Source: Cribrihabitans marinus
GTDB lineage: Bacteria; Pseudomonadota; Alphaproteobacteria; Rhodobacterales; Rhodobacteraceae
Assembly (NCBI RefSeq): GCF_900109035.1
Contig: NZ_FNYD01000007.1
Span: forward strand, 1 to 64,000
Length of the DNA stretch: 64,000 nt
Reading direction: 5' to 3'
Part shown: piece after piece, positions 45,898-55,299 of the stretch
Layout of the letters: each line of letters starts with the position of its first letter
Numbering within the stretch: the stretch's first letter is position 1
Made by a program: the position numbers and the translations under genes
Notes under the pieces: model-generated
What the model was told of the DNA's origin: nothing
Databases searched by the model: none
Seen by the model: only the letters and a program-made list of their open reading frames with translations

Positions 45898-46345
45898 GGC
45901 TGGGCGCCTCCTTGTACCAGACATAGGCGATGTCGGGCAGGTTTTCATCGTTCTCGGCCCCGGCGCGCCGCCCCGCCTCGACAAAGCCCTCGCGGCGGTA
46001 GAAGCGCCGCGCGCTGGCATTGGCCTCGAAGCTCCGCAACACCAGCCGCGGGCACTCCGCCTTGGCCCGGGCGAGCAGCCGCGCGCCGATCCCCCGCCGC
46101 CGGGCGGCGCGCGCCAGGTAGAGACCGCAGATCTCCTCGCCGTCGCGGGCCAGGAACCCCGCCACCCGGCCCTCCAACTCGGCCACCGTGACCCAGCCGC
46201 GGTCGATCATCGTGCCGCAGAAGGCAATCGCCTCGACCTGCGAATGCAGCCGGGGCATCCACGCGGTCTCCTCGGCGAACCCGTGCAGGATCTCCCCGGC
46301 GGTCCCGGCATCGGTGGGGCGGGCGGCGCGCAGAAGCAGGCTCAC
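45872..46345 (-). CDS. GNAT family N-acetyltransferase between ycjX and ycjF
   Basis: 157 residues with the GNAT core: VAELEGRVAGFLARDGEEIC, the acetyl-CoA loop LYLARAARRRGIGARLLARA and C-terminal ANASARRFYRREGFVEAGRR. The substrate is unknown. The GTG start (46345) overlaps the ycjX stop as GTGA, and the last 26 bp overlap the ycjF start, so all three genes must be co-transcribed and coupled. Confidence 0.88.
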   Translation of the reverse strand: MSLLLRAARPTDAGTAGEILHGFAEETAWMPRLHSQVEAIAFCGTMIDRGWVTVAELEGRVAGFLARDGEEICGLYLARAARRRGIGARLLARAKAECPRLVLRSFEANASARRFYRREGFVEAGRRAGAENDENLPDIAYVWYKEAPSHDQRPGSV

Positions 46346-47769
46346 AACCGGTCTCCGAACAGGAACTGCGCGGCGCGGTCCAGCCGGATATGCGGCGGCC
46401 CGTTGCCGGGCTTGAGCGTCAGTTCCGCCGGGGCAAAGGACATCGCCTCAAACTCGGCATCCAGCCAGCGCTCGGCCCCGTCCCGGGCCGGGCCCAGCAG
46501 GTGCGCGGGATCCACCGGCAATTCGCCGGGATAGAAGGCGGCCTGCTTTCCGCGGCTGCCATCGGCATTGAGCAACGTGCCCCGCACGCAGGGCAGCTCG
46601 GCCCCCGCATGGGCGCGCATCTCCTCGGTCGTGGCGCGCAGCGCCGCGATGGCCAGGGCCGAGGTCTCCGCCCCGGCAAAGCTCGCCCGGTCGCGCGCCG
46701 CGCGGGTCAGCGCCTCCATGATCGCGGTCAGCCGGGCGTGCTGGAGATGGTGCAGGTGGTCGGCCTTGGTGGCGGCGAACAGGATCTTCTCGACCCGCTT
46801 GCCCAGAAGCAGCTGGCTCAGCCAAGCGTTCCGGCCGGGGCGGAAGGCGGACAGGATCTCGCCCATCGCCCGGCGCATGTCCTCGACCGCCTGCGGCCCC
46901 TTGTGGATCGCGCCCAGCGCATCGATCAGCACCACCTGCCGGTCGATCCGGGCGAAATGATCACGGAAGAACGGCTTGACGACCTGCGCCTTGTAGGCCT
47001 CGAAGCGCCGCTCCATCTCGCGCCGCAGCGACCGGCGCGGGGCGGGGCCGTCCGGCGGCAGCGGAGCGAAGGTCAGCACCGGCGAGCCGGCCAGGTCCCC
47101 CGGCAGCAGGAAACGCCCTGGGGTGCAGTCGGAATAGCCCTGCTTGCGGGCCTTCGTCAGGTAGCTGGTGAAACTGGCCGCCAGCGCCCTGGCGCGGGGC
47201 TCGTCATGGGCCGCGCCCGGATCGGTCTCGCGAACGAGGCTCAGGAACTCCGCCGCACCCGGCCGGCCGCCGATGCGCGCCAGCACGTCCTGTGCCCAGT
47301 CGGCATAACTCTTGTCCAGCAGCGCCAGGTCCAGCAGCCATTCGCCGGGATAGTCCACGATGTCCAGATGCACGGTGCGCGGCCCCTGCAGACCGGCCAG
47401 CAGACCGGCGGGCCGGACCCGCAGCGACAGCCGCAACTCACTGACCGCGCGGGTGCTGTCGGGCCAGTGCGGCGCGGGGCCGGTCAGATCGGCAAGGTGG
47501 GATTCATAGTCGAAGCGCGGCACCGTGTCGTCGGGCTGCGGCTGCAAATAGGCCGCCTCGATCCGGCCCTCCTGCGCCGCGACCAGCCCGGGCATCCGGC
47601 CACGATCCAGCAGGTTGGCGACCAGCGAGGTGATGAACACCGTCTTGCCCGAACGCGCCAGCCCGGTGACACCCAGCCGCACGACCGGTTCGAAGAAGGT
47701 CTCCGAAATCGTGTCGCCCACGGATTCGACGCGGCGCACCAATGTGTCGGCGAGTGCGGAAATGACCAA
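46342..47769 (-). CDS. YcjX-like P-loop GTPase
   Basis: 475 residues. Walker A is [11 protein letters not shown] (about residue 35), followed by [31 protein letters not shown] with the Walker B-like aspartate, and [14 protein letters not shown] (TKAD box). It is the YcjX/DUF463 family, stress-linked in E. coli but of unknown role. The start is taken at TTG 47769 ([12 protein letters not shown] follows), with AAGGGG upstream; the longer frame to 47880 reads through the divergent truA start region and is unlikely. Confidence 0.85.
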   Translation of the reverse strand: MVISALADTLVRRVESVGDTISETFFEPVVRLGVTGLARSGKTVFITSLVANLLDRGRMPGLVAAQEGRIEAAYLQPQPDDTVPRFDYESHLADLTGPAPHWPDSTRAVSELRLSLRVRPAGLLAGLQGPRTVHLDIVDYPGEWLLDLALLDKSYADWAQDVLARIGGRPGAAEFLSLVRETDPGAAHDEPRARALAASFTSYLTKARKQGYSDCTPGRFLLPGDLAGSPVLTFAPLPPDGPAPRRSLRREMERRFEAYKAQVVKPFFRDHFARIDRQVVLIDALGAIHKGPQAVEDMRRAMGEILSAFRPGRNAWLSQLLLGKRVEKILFAATKADHLHHLQHARLTAIMEALTRAARDRASFAGAETSALAIAALRATTEEMRAHAGAELPCVRGTLLNADGSRGKQAAFYPGELPVDPAHLLGPARDGAERWLDAEFEAMSFAPAELTLKPGNGPPHIRLDRAAQFLFGDRL

Positions 47770-47878
47770 GTCTCTGCCCCTTGCTGCTCGCGCCCAAGAT
47801 AGGCAGGGGGGCGACGGGTTGCCAGTGGCATCGCCCGACGGCTTGCCCAAATCCCGCCGGCGCGCTACCAGCGCCGCC

Positions 47879-48646
47879 ATGCCCCGTTTCGCGTTGAAAG
47901 TCGAATATCACGGCGAACCCTTCGCCGGCTGGCAGCGCCAGAAGGCGCAGCCCTCGGTGCAGGGCGCGATCGAGGAGGCGCTGGCGCGGCTGGAGCCGGG
48001 ACCGCACAGGATCGCCGCCGCCGGCCGGACCGATGCCGGCGTGCACGCGCTGGGCCAGGTGGCGCATTGCGACCTCGCCCGCGACTGGGATCCGTTCCGC
48101 CTGTCCGAAGCGCTGAACCACCATCTCAAACCGTTGCCGGTCGCCATACTGGCGGCGGCGCGTGTGGATGATGACTGGCACGCGCGGTTCTCGGCCATCG
48201 AACGCAGATACCTGTTCCGCATCCTGATGCGCCGCGCGCCCGCCACCCACGATCACGGCCGGGTCTGGCGGGTCAGTCAACGGCTGGACGCGGCGGCCAT
48301 GCAGCGCGCCGCCGACCGGCTGACCGGGCGGCACGATTTCACCACCTTCCGCTCGTCGATCTGCCAGGCGGCAAGCCCGGTCAAGACGCTGGACGCGTTG
48401 CAGGTCGAGGAGGTCGCGGGCTTCACCGGGCCCGAGATCCATTTCCACGTGCGCGCCCGCTCGTTCCTGCACAACCAGGTCCGCAGCTTCGTGGGAACGC
48501 TGGAACGGGTCGGCGCCGGTGCCTGGACGGCGGATGACGTGCAGGCCGCGCTCGAGGCGCGCGACCGCGCCGCCTGCGGGCCGGTCTGCCCGCCGCAGGG
48601 GCTCTACCTTGCCGGCGTCGGCTATCCCGCGCCGGTCTTCGGCTGA
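47879..48646 (+). CDS. truA: tRNA pseudouridine(38-40) synthase TruA
   Basis: 255 residues; makes pseudouridine at positions 38-40 of the tRNA anticodon stem. The N-terminal [12 protein letters not shown] block, the catalytic aspartate in [14 protein letters not shown], the RRYLFRIL block and the C-terminal [18 protein letters not shown] are all present. It starts at ATG 47879 and is divergent from ycjX. It has no close partner on its strand and converges on nicO. Confidence 0.95.
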   Translation: MPRFALKVEYHGEPFAGWQRQKAQPSVQGAIEEALARLEPGPHRIAAAGRTDAGVHALGQVAHCDLARDWDPFRLSEALNHHLKPLPVAILAAARVDDDWHARFSAIERRYLFRILMRRAPATHDHGRVWRVSQRLDAAAMQRAADRLTGRHDFTTFRSSICQAASPVKTLDALQVEEVAGFTGPEIHFHVRARSFLHNQVRSFVGTLERVGAGAWTADDVQAALEARDRAACGPVCPPQGLYLAGVGYPAPVFG

Positions 48647-48652
48647 GGGTCG

Positions 48653-49534
48653 TCAGAGGCTCCGCATCAGCAGGCCCATGGCCACGCCCGCAACCAGCAG
48701 CCCGGCCAACAGCTCGACCATCGGCAGGACGATGGCCGCCGAACGGAGGCCCGCGACCGAACCGGCGATCCCGCCGCGCAGGCCGGCCGCGCTCAGGCCG
48801 ACGGCAATCGTGACCGCGGCGGTGCCCAGCGCCATGGCAAAAGCGCCGGCAATGCCCGCGAGCGGAATGCCCATCTGCCAGGTCAGGATCAGCACGAACA
48901 GCGCGCCGGTACAGGGCCGGGCCGCGATGCCGCCGATCAGGGCCAGCGCCTCGCGCAGCGTGCCGGCCTTCTCGACCTCGCCCAGGTCCGGGCCGTGGCG
49001 ATGGCCGCAGTCGTTGCAGACACCTGCGGGCGCGGGCGCCCGTTGCCGGACCAGCTTGCGCGTACCGCGCCAGACCAGCCAAAGTCCGATCAGGCCGATC
49101 GCGCCATAGCTGATCGGCGCCATGATGTCCTCGGTCAGCCCGACCATTCGCTCGCGTGTCAGATTGAGCACGAGCACGCCGGAATAGACCAGCGCCACGG
49201 CTGTCACGGCCTGCCCCAGGCTCGACAAAAGCCCGATCACGCCCAGGCGCAGCACCGGCACCCGCCGGCCCAGCCCGTAGCCGCCGATCAGCACCTTGCC
49301 GTGTCCCGGCCCCACCGCGTGAAAGAACCCGTAGGCGAAACAGAGCCCCAGCAACAACCAGAGCGCCCCTTGATTGCCGCCGCGCAAGCCCCGAAGCGCG
49401 CCTGCCATCTGGTTCTGGAACGCGCGCTGCTCACCGCTGGCCCAGATCGCCAGCCGGTCAAATCCGCCACCCATCCAGAGCCATAGAAGAACGGCCACGG
49501 CCACACTGACGGGCACGATCAGGAGACGGGACAT
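48653..49534 (-). CDS. NicO/RcnA-type nickel or cobalt transporter
   Basis: 293 residues, six or seven hydrophobic segments. The NicO signature is present in FFHAVGPGHGKVLIGGYGLG (HxxGPGHxK) and in GGIAARPCTGALFVLILTWQ; a short loop with CNDCGHRHG could bind metal. RcnA-type proteins export Ni2+/Co2+ and some related systems import. It overlaps the DUF1007 gene upstream by 16 bp, a recurring pair in which DUF1007 is the periplasmic partner. Confidence 0.88.
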   Translation of the reverse strand: MSRLLIVPVSVAVAVLLWLWMGGGFDRLAIWASGEQRAFQNQMAGALRGLRGGNQGALWLLLGLCFAYGFFHAVGPGHGKVLIGGYGLGRRVPVLRLGVIGLLSSLGQAVTAVALVYSGVLVLNLTRERMVGLTEDIMAPISYGAIGLIGLWLVWRGTRKLVRQRAPAPAGVCNDCGHRHGPDLGEVEKAGTLREALALIGGIAARPCTGALFVLILTWQMGIPLAGIAGAFAMALGTAAVTIAVGLSAAGLRGGIAGSVAGLRSAAIVLPMVELLAGLLVAGVAMGLLMRSL

Positions 49535-50169
49535 GACACCCGTATCTCGGTGGCAAACTCTTCTCCGACCAGCGGAATGTCGTTCTCCTCAAGGTCCGCA
49601 TCCGCGTCGATCCGCAGCAGCATCGCCTGCATCTGGGCCAGCTTGCCGTCGATGTCGGGGTCGATGCGCTCCACCAGGCAGGCGGCGGTGCTTTCGACGG
49701 TGACAGGGCGGTTCAGCTCGTAGGCCGTGTAATAGCTCGGGTCATAGGCCCGGGCGGTCAGCACGTCACCGCCGGTTGCGACCGGCGTTTCGACGGCCCG
49801 CAGGTGGGTGGTCACGATCCGCCCGTCCTGCACCTCGGCAGTCGGCTCGCGCGGGCCCGAAAGCGGCAGCGGCCGGCCGTCCAACTCGAGATAGAAATCC
49901 CCCTCGAAACCCTGAGCCCAGTTCATGTCGAACCCGGTCAGCTCGGTCTGTTCCTCGGGTGTCAGAACCCCGTCGCCATCCGAATCGAGGCCGCTGTCCT
50001 CCAGGATCAGCAGCGAATAGAAATCGTCATAGGCCCATGTCACCTCGACATGGGTAAGCCGGTTCTGGGCGTCATAGATCACCCGGAAACCGGTATCCAC
50101 GAAGACGTGCGGATGCGCCACTGCCGAAAACGGCAGGAGACAGGACAAAAGGATGAGGAGTCGTCGCAT
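49519..50169 (-). CDS. DUF1007 periplasmic protein, NicO partner
   Basis: 216 residues with a cleavable signal peptide (MRRLLILLSCLLPFSAVAHP). The mature start HPHVFVDTGFRVIYD is the histidine-rich strand typical of DUF1007. Unusually readable is DSDGDGVLTPEE (about residues 62-73), which fits the EF-hand loop pattern DxDxDGxhxxxE, so a calcium-binding site is likely. It is encoded in the same operon as NicO and may deliver or sense metal in the periplasm. The start is ATG 50169. Confidence 0.86.
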   Translation of the reverse strand: MRRLLILLSCLLPFSAVAHPHVFVDTGFRVIYDAQNRLTHVEVTWAYDDFYSLLILEDSGLDSDGDGVLTPEEQTELTGFDMNWAQGFEGDFYLELDGRPLPLSGPREPTAEVQDGRIVTTHLRAVETPVATGGDVLTARAYDPSYYTAYELNRPVTVESTAACLVERIDPDIDGKLAQMQAMLLRIDADADLEENDIPLVGEEFATEIRVSCPVS

Positions 50170-50326
50170 GACGGCAAGATAGCCCCTGCGTCCCGGCGCG
50201 GCAATCGCGATCACGGGGTGTGGCGGCCCGGCGCCGGCCCGCGGGTCGACCAAGACCGCCACAAGCCTTGCACTCGGCGCTTCTGGCCGTATGAGTGGGG
50301 GTCCGCAACCCAGAGGATCGCGCGCC

Positions 50327-51013
50327 GTGCAAATGCTTGGAACCTTCATCAAACCGATGCATCCCGAGGGGATCCGCTTCGTCGCGATCTTTGCCGCGGT
50401 GTCGGTGGGTCTTTTTCTGCTCGCCGAACCGCTGGGCTGGATCGGTGTCGGGCTGACGGTCTGGTGCTACTATTTCTTCCGCGATCCCGAGCGGGTGCCG
50501 CCCGAACGGCCCGGCCTTGTGCTCAGCCCGGCGGACGGGGTGGTCTCGCTGATCGAAAAGGCCGTGCCACCGGCCGAGCTGGGCCTGCCGTCGCAGCCGC
50601 TGACACGGGTGAGCGTGTTCATGAACGTCTTCAACTGCCACGTGAACCGCGTGCCCGTCACCGGCGAGATCACCGCCATCGCCTATCGTCCCGGCAAGTT
50701 CCTCAATGCCTCGCTGGACAAGGCCAGCGCCGACAACGAGCGCAACAGCCTGGCGATCCGCATGCCGGACGGGCGCGACCTGGCAGTGGTGCAGATCGCC
50801 GGACTGGTGGCCCGCCGCATCGTCTGCTTCACCGAGATCGGCCGGACGCTGCAGGCCGGCGACCGCTTCGGCCTGATCCGCTTCGGCTCGCGCCTCGACG
50901 TCTACCTGCCCGAGGGCGTGGACCCGCTGGTCTCGATCGGCCAGACAATGGTGGCGGGCGAAACCGTGATCGCCTCGCTCGGAACTTCCGGGGAGGCAAA
51001 CGCCGAGACATGA
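50327..51013 (+). CDS. psd: phosphatidylserine decarboxylase proenzyme Psd
   Basis: About 228 residues. Converts phosphatidylserine to phosphatidylethanolamine at the inner membrane. Blocks include [53 protein letters not shown], and [13 protein letters not shown], whose Gly-Ser bond is the self-cleavage site forming the pyruvoyl group in the short (PSD-A) form. The start is uncertain: GTG 50327 or ATG 50333 fit the GAGGATCG upstream; the ATG at 50291 lacks a ribosome site. It overlaps pssA by ATGA. Confidence 0.93.
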   Translation: MQMLGTFIKPMHPEGIRFVAIFAAVSVGLFLLAEPLGWIGVGLTVWCYYFFRDPERVPPERPGLVLSPADGVVSLIEKAVPPAELGLPSQPLTRVSVFMNVFNCHVNRVPVTGEITAIAYRPGKFLNASLDKASADNERNSLAIRMPDGRDLAVVQIAGLVARRIVCFTEIGRTLQAGDRFGLIRFGSRLDVYLPEGVDPLVSIGQTMVAGETVIASLGTSGEANAET

Positions 51014-51756
51014 CCCGCCGCCGCGCAAGACAGAGGACCGAGTTCAACTTGCTCCAACTGCTGCCCAACATGCTGACGATCACGGCGATCTGCGCCGGCA
51101 TGACGGCGATCCGCTTCGGCATCCAGGGCAACTATGCGCTGGCCATGCAGCTGATCCTGGCCGCCTGCGTCCTCGACGGTCTGGACGGGCGGCTGGCGCG
51201 GCGGCTGGGCGGTGGCAGCGACCTCGGCGCCGAGCTCGACTCGCTGGCCGACTTCCTGAACTTCGGCGTGGCGCCGGGGCTGGTGATCTTTTTCTGGGCG
51301 CTGCAGGACATACCCGGCACCGGCTGGATCTTCGTGCTGTTCTACGCGGTATGCTGTGTGATGCGCCTGGCCCGGTTCAATGTCAGCAGCCGGTCCGAGA
51401 ACGCGCCCGGCGAAAGCCGCTACTTCACCGGCGTACCCGCCCCCGCCGGCGCCCTGCTGGTGACGCTGCCGATGTCGGCCTCATTCGCCTTCGCCAACGC
51501 GCCGCTTGTGCCGGACCTGGCGATCTGCGCCTTCATGGCCGGCGTCGGCCTGCTGATGATCAGCCGCATCCCCACGCCCTCGCTCAAGTTGGTGCGCATC
51601 TCGCGCGAGAACGTCCGCTACGTGCTGGTCGGGCTGGTGGTACTCGGCGGCGCGGTACTGACCTATGCCTGGATAACGCTGGTGGTGCTGTGCCTGGCCT
51701 ATATCGCCACTGTCGTCTGGGCGTTGATGAGGCGTGACACTCCGGAACAGAACTGA
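51010..51756 (+). CDS. pssA: CDP-diacylglycerol-serine O-phosphatidyltransferase PssA
   Basis: 248 residues, integral membrane. The CDP-alcohol phosphotransferase motif DG(x)2AR(x)8G(x)3D(x)3D is visible in [13 protein letters not shown] followed by [18 protein letters not shown]. It makes phosphatidylserine, the substrate of Psd. Six or so hydrophobic helices fill the remainder. It is translationally coupled to psd upstream; pmtA starts 13 bp after its end. Confidence 0.95.
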   Translation: MTRRRARQRTEFNLLQLLPNMLTITAICAGMTAIRFGIQGNYALAMQLILAACVLDGLDGRLARRLGGGSDLGAELDSLADFLNFGVAPGLVIFFWALQDIPGTGWIFVLFYAVCCVMRLARFNVSSRSENAPGESRYFTGVPAPAGALLVTLPMSASFAFANAPLVPDLAICAFMAGVGLLMISRIPTPSLKLVRISRENVRYVLVGLVVLGGAVLTYAWITLVVLCLAYIATVVWALMRRDTPEQN

Positions 51757-51769
51757 GGGAATCGAATTC

Positions 51770-52402
51770 GTGGACATCAAGGCTGTTGAATCCTCCTATG
51801 CCCGCTGGGCGCCGGTATACGACCGCACCTTCGGCGTCATCACCCAGGCCGGCCGCCGCCGCGCGGTGCGTCACATCAACAGTCGCGAGGGTTCGGTGCT
51901 CGAAGTCGGGGTCGGCACGGGCCTGTCGCTGCGCCACTACGCGCCCCATCTGCGCGTCACCGGCATCGACTACAGCGAGGAGATGCTGAAAAAGGCGCGC
52001 GCCAAGGTCGCCGAACTGGCGCTGGAGAACGTCGAGGGGCTGCACCGGATGGACGCCCGCGACATCGACTTTCCCGACGATCATTTCGACACCATCGCGG
52101 CGATGCACGTGCTGTCGGTGGTGCCCGACCCCGAGCGGGTGATGGCCGAGATCGCGCGCATCTGCAAGCCCGGCGGCCAGGTGGTCATCACCAACCATTT
52201 CGTCCGCAGCGAGGGCATCCTGGCCTTTCTCGAACGCGTCTCGGCGCCGCTGGCCAACGTGATCGGCTGGCACTCGGATTTCGAGATCGACACGGTTCTG
52301 GGCCGGGAAGAGTTGCAGCCGGAAGTCCATGAACCGCTGCCCCCGCTGGGCATGATGACCTTCCTGGTGCTGCGCAAAACCGCCGGACCCCAGGTGCATT
52401 GA
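51770..52402 (+). CDS. pmtA: phosphatidylethanolamine N-methyltransferase PmtA
   Basis: 210 residues, class I SAM methyltransferase. The SAM loop is VLEVGVGTGLSLRHY, motif II VTGIDYSEEMLKKAR, and later IAAMHVLSVVPDPERVM and KPGGQVVITNHF. It matches the soluble Rhodobacter/Sinorhizobium PmtA that methylates phosphatidylethanolamine three times to phosphatidylcholine. GTG 51770 (VDIKAVESSYARW) with GAGGG upstream is preferred over the ATG at 51734 within pssA. Together with psd and pssA it completes PS to PE to PC in one operon. Confidence 0.9.
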   Translation: MDIKAVESSYARWAPVYDRTFGVITQAGRRRAVRHINSREGSVLEVGVGTGLSLRHYAPHLRVTGIDYSEEMLKKARAKVAELALENVEGLHRMDARDIDFPDDHFDTIAAMHVLSVVPDPERVMAEIARICKPGGQVVITNHFVRSEGILAFLERVSAPLANVIGWHSDFEIDTVLGREELQPEVHEPLPPLGMMTFLVLRKTAGPQVH

Positions 52403-52796
52403 GCCGGGTGTGGCCGGCGCAACACCGCGGCGGCCCGACACGCCGGGCCGGGCAAATTAGTGGAAATTCTGCTTGTTTGCAGGGATCGGTGCGCTGTTCA
52501 ACATATGAACCACGCGCGCCATACTGAGCCTCGGCTTTATGCTTGAAACCAGAGATGACGCGGCGGTCGGCCGGAAGGGTTCAGAGAGCGGTCCTTGAGC
52601 AACACGTGGCCTTCACAGAGGTTTCGTCCAGACTTGCACTTCGCGGGACGAAGCCGTCTTTTGGCATGCTTTGACGAAAGTCCGGATCCGTGTGACTGCA
52701 GCCGTTTGACTGGTTCTGAACTTTGGTCTTGGGCGGGATACTCGGGACCTCGTTGTTTTGCCTGTTCTGTCCGAAAATTGCTGGGGATCCTCAGTT
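52403..52796. other. gene-free stretch of altered composition
   Basis: 394 bp without a recognisable gene. A hairpin GGCCCG-ACACGC-CGGGCC at 52432-52449 probably closes the psd-pssA-pmtA transcript. From about 52450 on the sequence is clearly richer in A/T than the flanks. Short open frames on both strands look like chance. Confidence 0.5.
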
Positions 52797-53711
52797 TCAA
52801 GCCTTTATGCCAGCCGCCATCTCCCTCATATGCCGCATGTCCGAGCCGCAGCAGCCGCCAACAATAGAGAGTTCCGGGAACTTGCCTACAAGTCTGGCAA
52901 CCTCCACGCCGAGAGCCTTGGGATCGCCATCGTCCAACTCGGTCGCATTGTCGAGTTCGGCATGGCTGCATCGTGAGGCGTTCACGGCAATCCCCTTCAA
53001 GCGAGGGTGGCCGGTCAGCACATGGCTGAAATGATCGGGATGCGCGCAGTTGACCATGAAATAGGCAGCCGCCCCATCGGTGAGATCATCGACACAATCT
53101 ATCGCCTCCTCCAACCCGGTCCCGTTGTCCAGGCGCCCATCGGTTTCCACGACGAATGAGACGGCTATCGGAACCTTGCAATCCTTGGCTGCCAGCACAG
53201 CTCCCGCGGCTTCTTCGACTTGATTGAAAGTATATGCATTGACCAGATCGATCCCGGCATCGGCCACCGAGCCGATCTGAATTGCATGGTAGGCGCGCGC
53301 ATCAGCGACCGTCATGGGTGCGAGCCTGGCATAGGCATCACGGGACGGCCCGATGCAGAGCGCGACCAGAACATCATCCCGCTCTGCCTCGTCGCGCAAG
53401 CTGCACATCAGTGCCACAGCTTTCCGGTTCAAATCCGCCAGGCGGTCATCACCATAGCCAAGCGGGGCCGCACGGTCTCGGTTCGCCATCCAGGTCAGTG
53501 TGTCGATGATGCAGCCCAGATTGGCCTCGGCGGCCACTTTCATCAGATCACGCATTTGGTCGACAATAATCGGCTGGGCCTCCGGGTCCTCTACCAAAGG
53601 GAAAGACGCGAAACCTGGCAGTTCGACACCGCGATTAAAAATCAGATCCGTTCCGGTCGCGGCGAAGACAAGAAATCTCTGGTCCGTTTCGTGTGGAAGA
53701 AGTCGTCTCAT
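52797..53711 (-). CDS. homocysteine S-methyltransferase family protein
   Basis: 304 residues, a Hcy-methyltransferase-type barrel. The zinc cysteines can be placed: Cys in YFMVNCAHPDHF and the pair in LSIVGGCCGSDMRHM (GGCCGxxxxH). The usual N-terminal DGGxGT block is replaced by FAATGTDLIFNRGVELPG, so substrate binding at that strand differs. Possible donors are S-methylmethionine or a betaine-type compound; none can be chosen. GGGGGAG precedes ATG 53711. Its base composition is lower in GC and codon use is unlike the neighbours, consistent with horizontal transfer. Confidence 0.82.
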   Translation of the reverse strand: MRRLLPHETDQRFLVFAATGTDLIFNRGVELPGFASFPLVEDPEAQPIIVDQMRDLMKVAAEANLGCIIDTLTWMANRDRAAPLGYGDDRLADLNRKAVALMCSLRDEAERDDVLVALCIGPSRDAYARLAPMTVADARAYHAIQIGSVADAGIDLVNAYTFNQVEEAAGAVLAAKDCKVPIAVSFVVETDGRLDNGTGLEEAIDCVDDLTDGAAAYFMVNCAHPDHFSHVLTGHPRLKGIAVNASRCSHAELDNATELDDGDPKALGVEVARLVGKFPELSIVGGCCGSDMRHMREMAAGIKA

Positions 53712-53939
53712 ATAATCTCCCCCTCTATGCTGCCTTCAGTTCAGGCTTAGTTGATCGAGGCGAGTAAATACACTTCGTCCGCTTCGTAGATGACCTCGTC
53801 TGTAGATGAAACTATTGAGTTCTGAGAGTGGCCTATACTGTGCGCTCAGTGAAAGGCGGCAACGCCGCGAACTCTGACACCGGCCAAGACCGCAGCAATC
53901 GCCGCGATAGATCCGAACGGCAGGACTGAGTCCTTCCCC

Positions 53940-55181
53940 TCAAACCTTCTCCTGCGTGTGCTTGCGCAGCTCCACCCGCGCCACCTGCCGCCGATGCACA
54001 GCGTCGGGGCCGTCGGCCAGCCGCAGCGTGCGCACATGGGTCCAGGCGGCGGCAAGCGGCGTGTCCTGACTGATGCCCTGGCCGCCGAACATCTGCACCG
54101 CCTCGTCGATCACCTTGAGCGCCACGCGGGGGGCCACCACCTTGATCTGGTGGATCCACGGCGCCGCGGCACGGGCATCGCCCTGATCCATGTACCAGGC
54201 GGCCTTGAGGCAGAGCAGCCGGGCCATCTCGATCTCCATCCGGCATTCGGCGATGATGTCGTAATTCGCGCCCAGCTGCGCCAGCGGCTTGCCGAAGGCC
54301 TCGCGCGCCAGCGACCGCTTGCACATGCGTTCCAGCGCGATCTCGGCCTGGCCGATGGCCCTCATGCAGTGATGGATGCGCCCCGGCCCCAACCGGCCCT
54401 GGGCAATCTCGAATCCCCGCCCCTCGCCCAACAGGATGTTCTCGGCCGGCACGCGGACATCCGTGAACCGGATATGCATGTGCCCGTGCGGCGCGTCGTC
54501 ATGGCCATAAACCTGCATCGGGCGCAGCACCTCGATGCCGGGGCTGTCCGCGGGCACCACGATCATCGACTGGCGCTTGTGCTTGGGTTGGTCGTCGCCC
54601 CCCGTCCGCACCATGACGATATAGACCTTGCAGCGCGGGTCGCCCGCCCCACTGGCCCACCATTTCTCGCCGTTCAGAACGTAATCGTCACCGTCGCGCG
54701 CACAGGACATGGCAATGTTCGTGGCGTCGGAGCTTGCAACATCCGGTTCCGTCATCAGATAGGCCGAGCGGATCCGCCCCTCCAGCAGCGGCGCCAGCCA
54801 TTGCGCTTTCATCGCGTCGGTGCCGTAGCGTTCGAACACTTCCATGTTGCCGGTGTCGGGGGCGGAACAGTTGAACACCTCGGCGCCCAGCGGAGTCTTT
54901 CCCATCTCCTCTGCAAAATGGGCATATTCCACGGTGGTCAGGCCGAGCCCCTGCGCGCTGTCGGTCAGCCAGAAGTTCCAAAGCCCCTCCGCCCTGGCCT
55001 TCGCCTTCAGCCCTTCCAGGATTTCGGCCTGCCGCTCGGTGTATTGCCAGCGGTCGCCCTTGCCGATCTCGGCCTGGTAGTCGTCTTCCAGCGGCATGAT
55101 CTCATCGCGTATCATCGCGCGCACCCGGTCCAGCAGCGCGCGGGTCTCGTCGCGCAGCCCGAAGGTCATGGTCTCGGTCAT
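53940..55181 (-). CDS. acyl-CoA dehydrogenase family protein
   Basis: 413 residues, FAD-dependent. The domains are in order: N-terminal helices, [16 protein letters not shown] (FAD/substrate block) with [10 protein letters not shown], the middle beta domain, and C-terminal helices with [40 protein letters not shown] and [16 protein letters not shown]. The family is the ACAD10/11-like or FadE-type dehydrogenase often active on CoA thioesters of unusual acids. ATG 55181 follows AAAGGAG; the ATG at 55196 overlaps that site. Confidence 0.92.
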   Translation of the reverse strand: MTETMTFGLRDETRALLDRVRAMIRDEIMPLEDDYQAEIGKGDRWQYTERQAEILEGLKAKARAEGLWNFWLTDSAQGLGLTTVEYAHFAEEMGKTPLGAEVFNCSAPDTGNMEVFERYGTDAMKAQWLAPLLEGRIRSAYLMTEPDVASSDATNIAMSCARDGDDYVLNGEKWWASGAGDPRCKVYIVMVRTGGDDQPKHKRQSMIVVPADSPGIEVLRPMQVYGHDDAPHGHMHIRFTDVRVPAENILLGEGRGFEIAQGRLGPGRIHHCMRAIGQAEIALERMCKRSLAREAFGKPLAQLGANYDIIAECRMEIEMARLLCLKAAWYMDQGDARAAAPWIHQIKVVAPRVALKVIDEAVQMFGGQGISQDTPLAAAWTHVRTLRLADGPDAVHRRQVARVELRKHTQEKV

Positions 55182-55299
55182 TCCTGCTCCTTTCATCGGC
55201 CGCCGCGATCGGCCCGCCCCTGTGACGCAGGATGGCTTGACGGATGCGGCAAAGTCCAGTTGCGTGACGACACGTCACAAAAGGAGCACCGGGGATGCC

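Noticed and set aside
53833-54055. Possible extra coding frames between the homocysteine methyltransferase and acyl-CoA dehydrogenase genes.
   Set aside because: Short, without a ribosome site or recognisable domain, partly a shadow of the acyl-CoA dehydrogenase 3' end.
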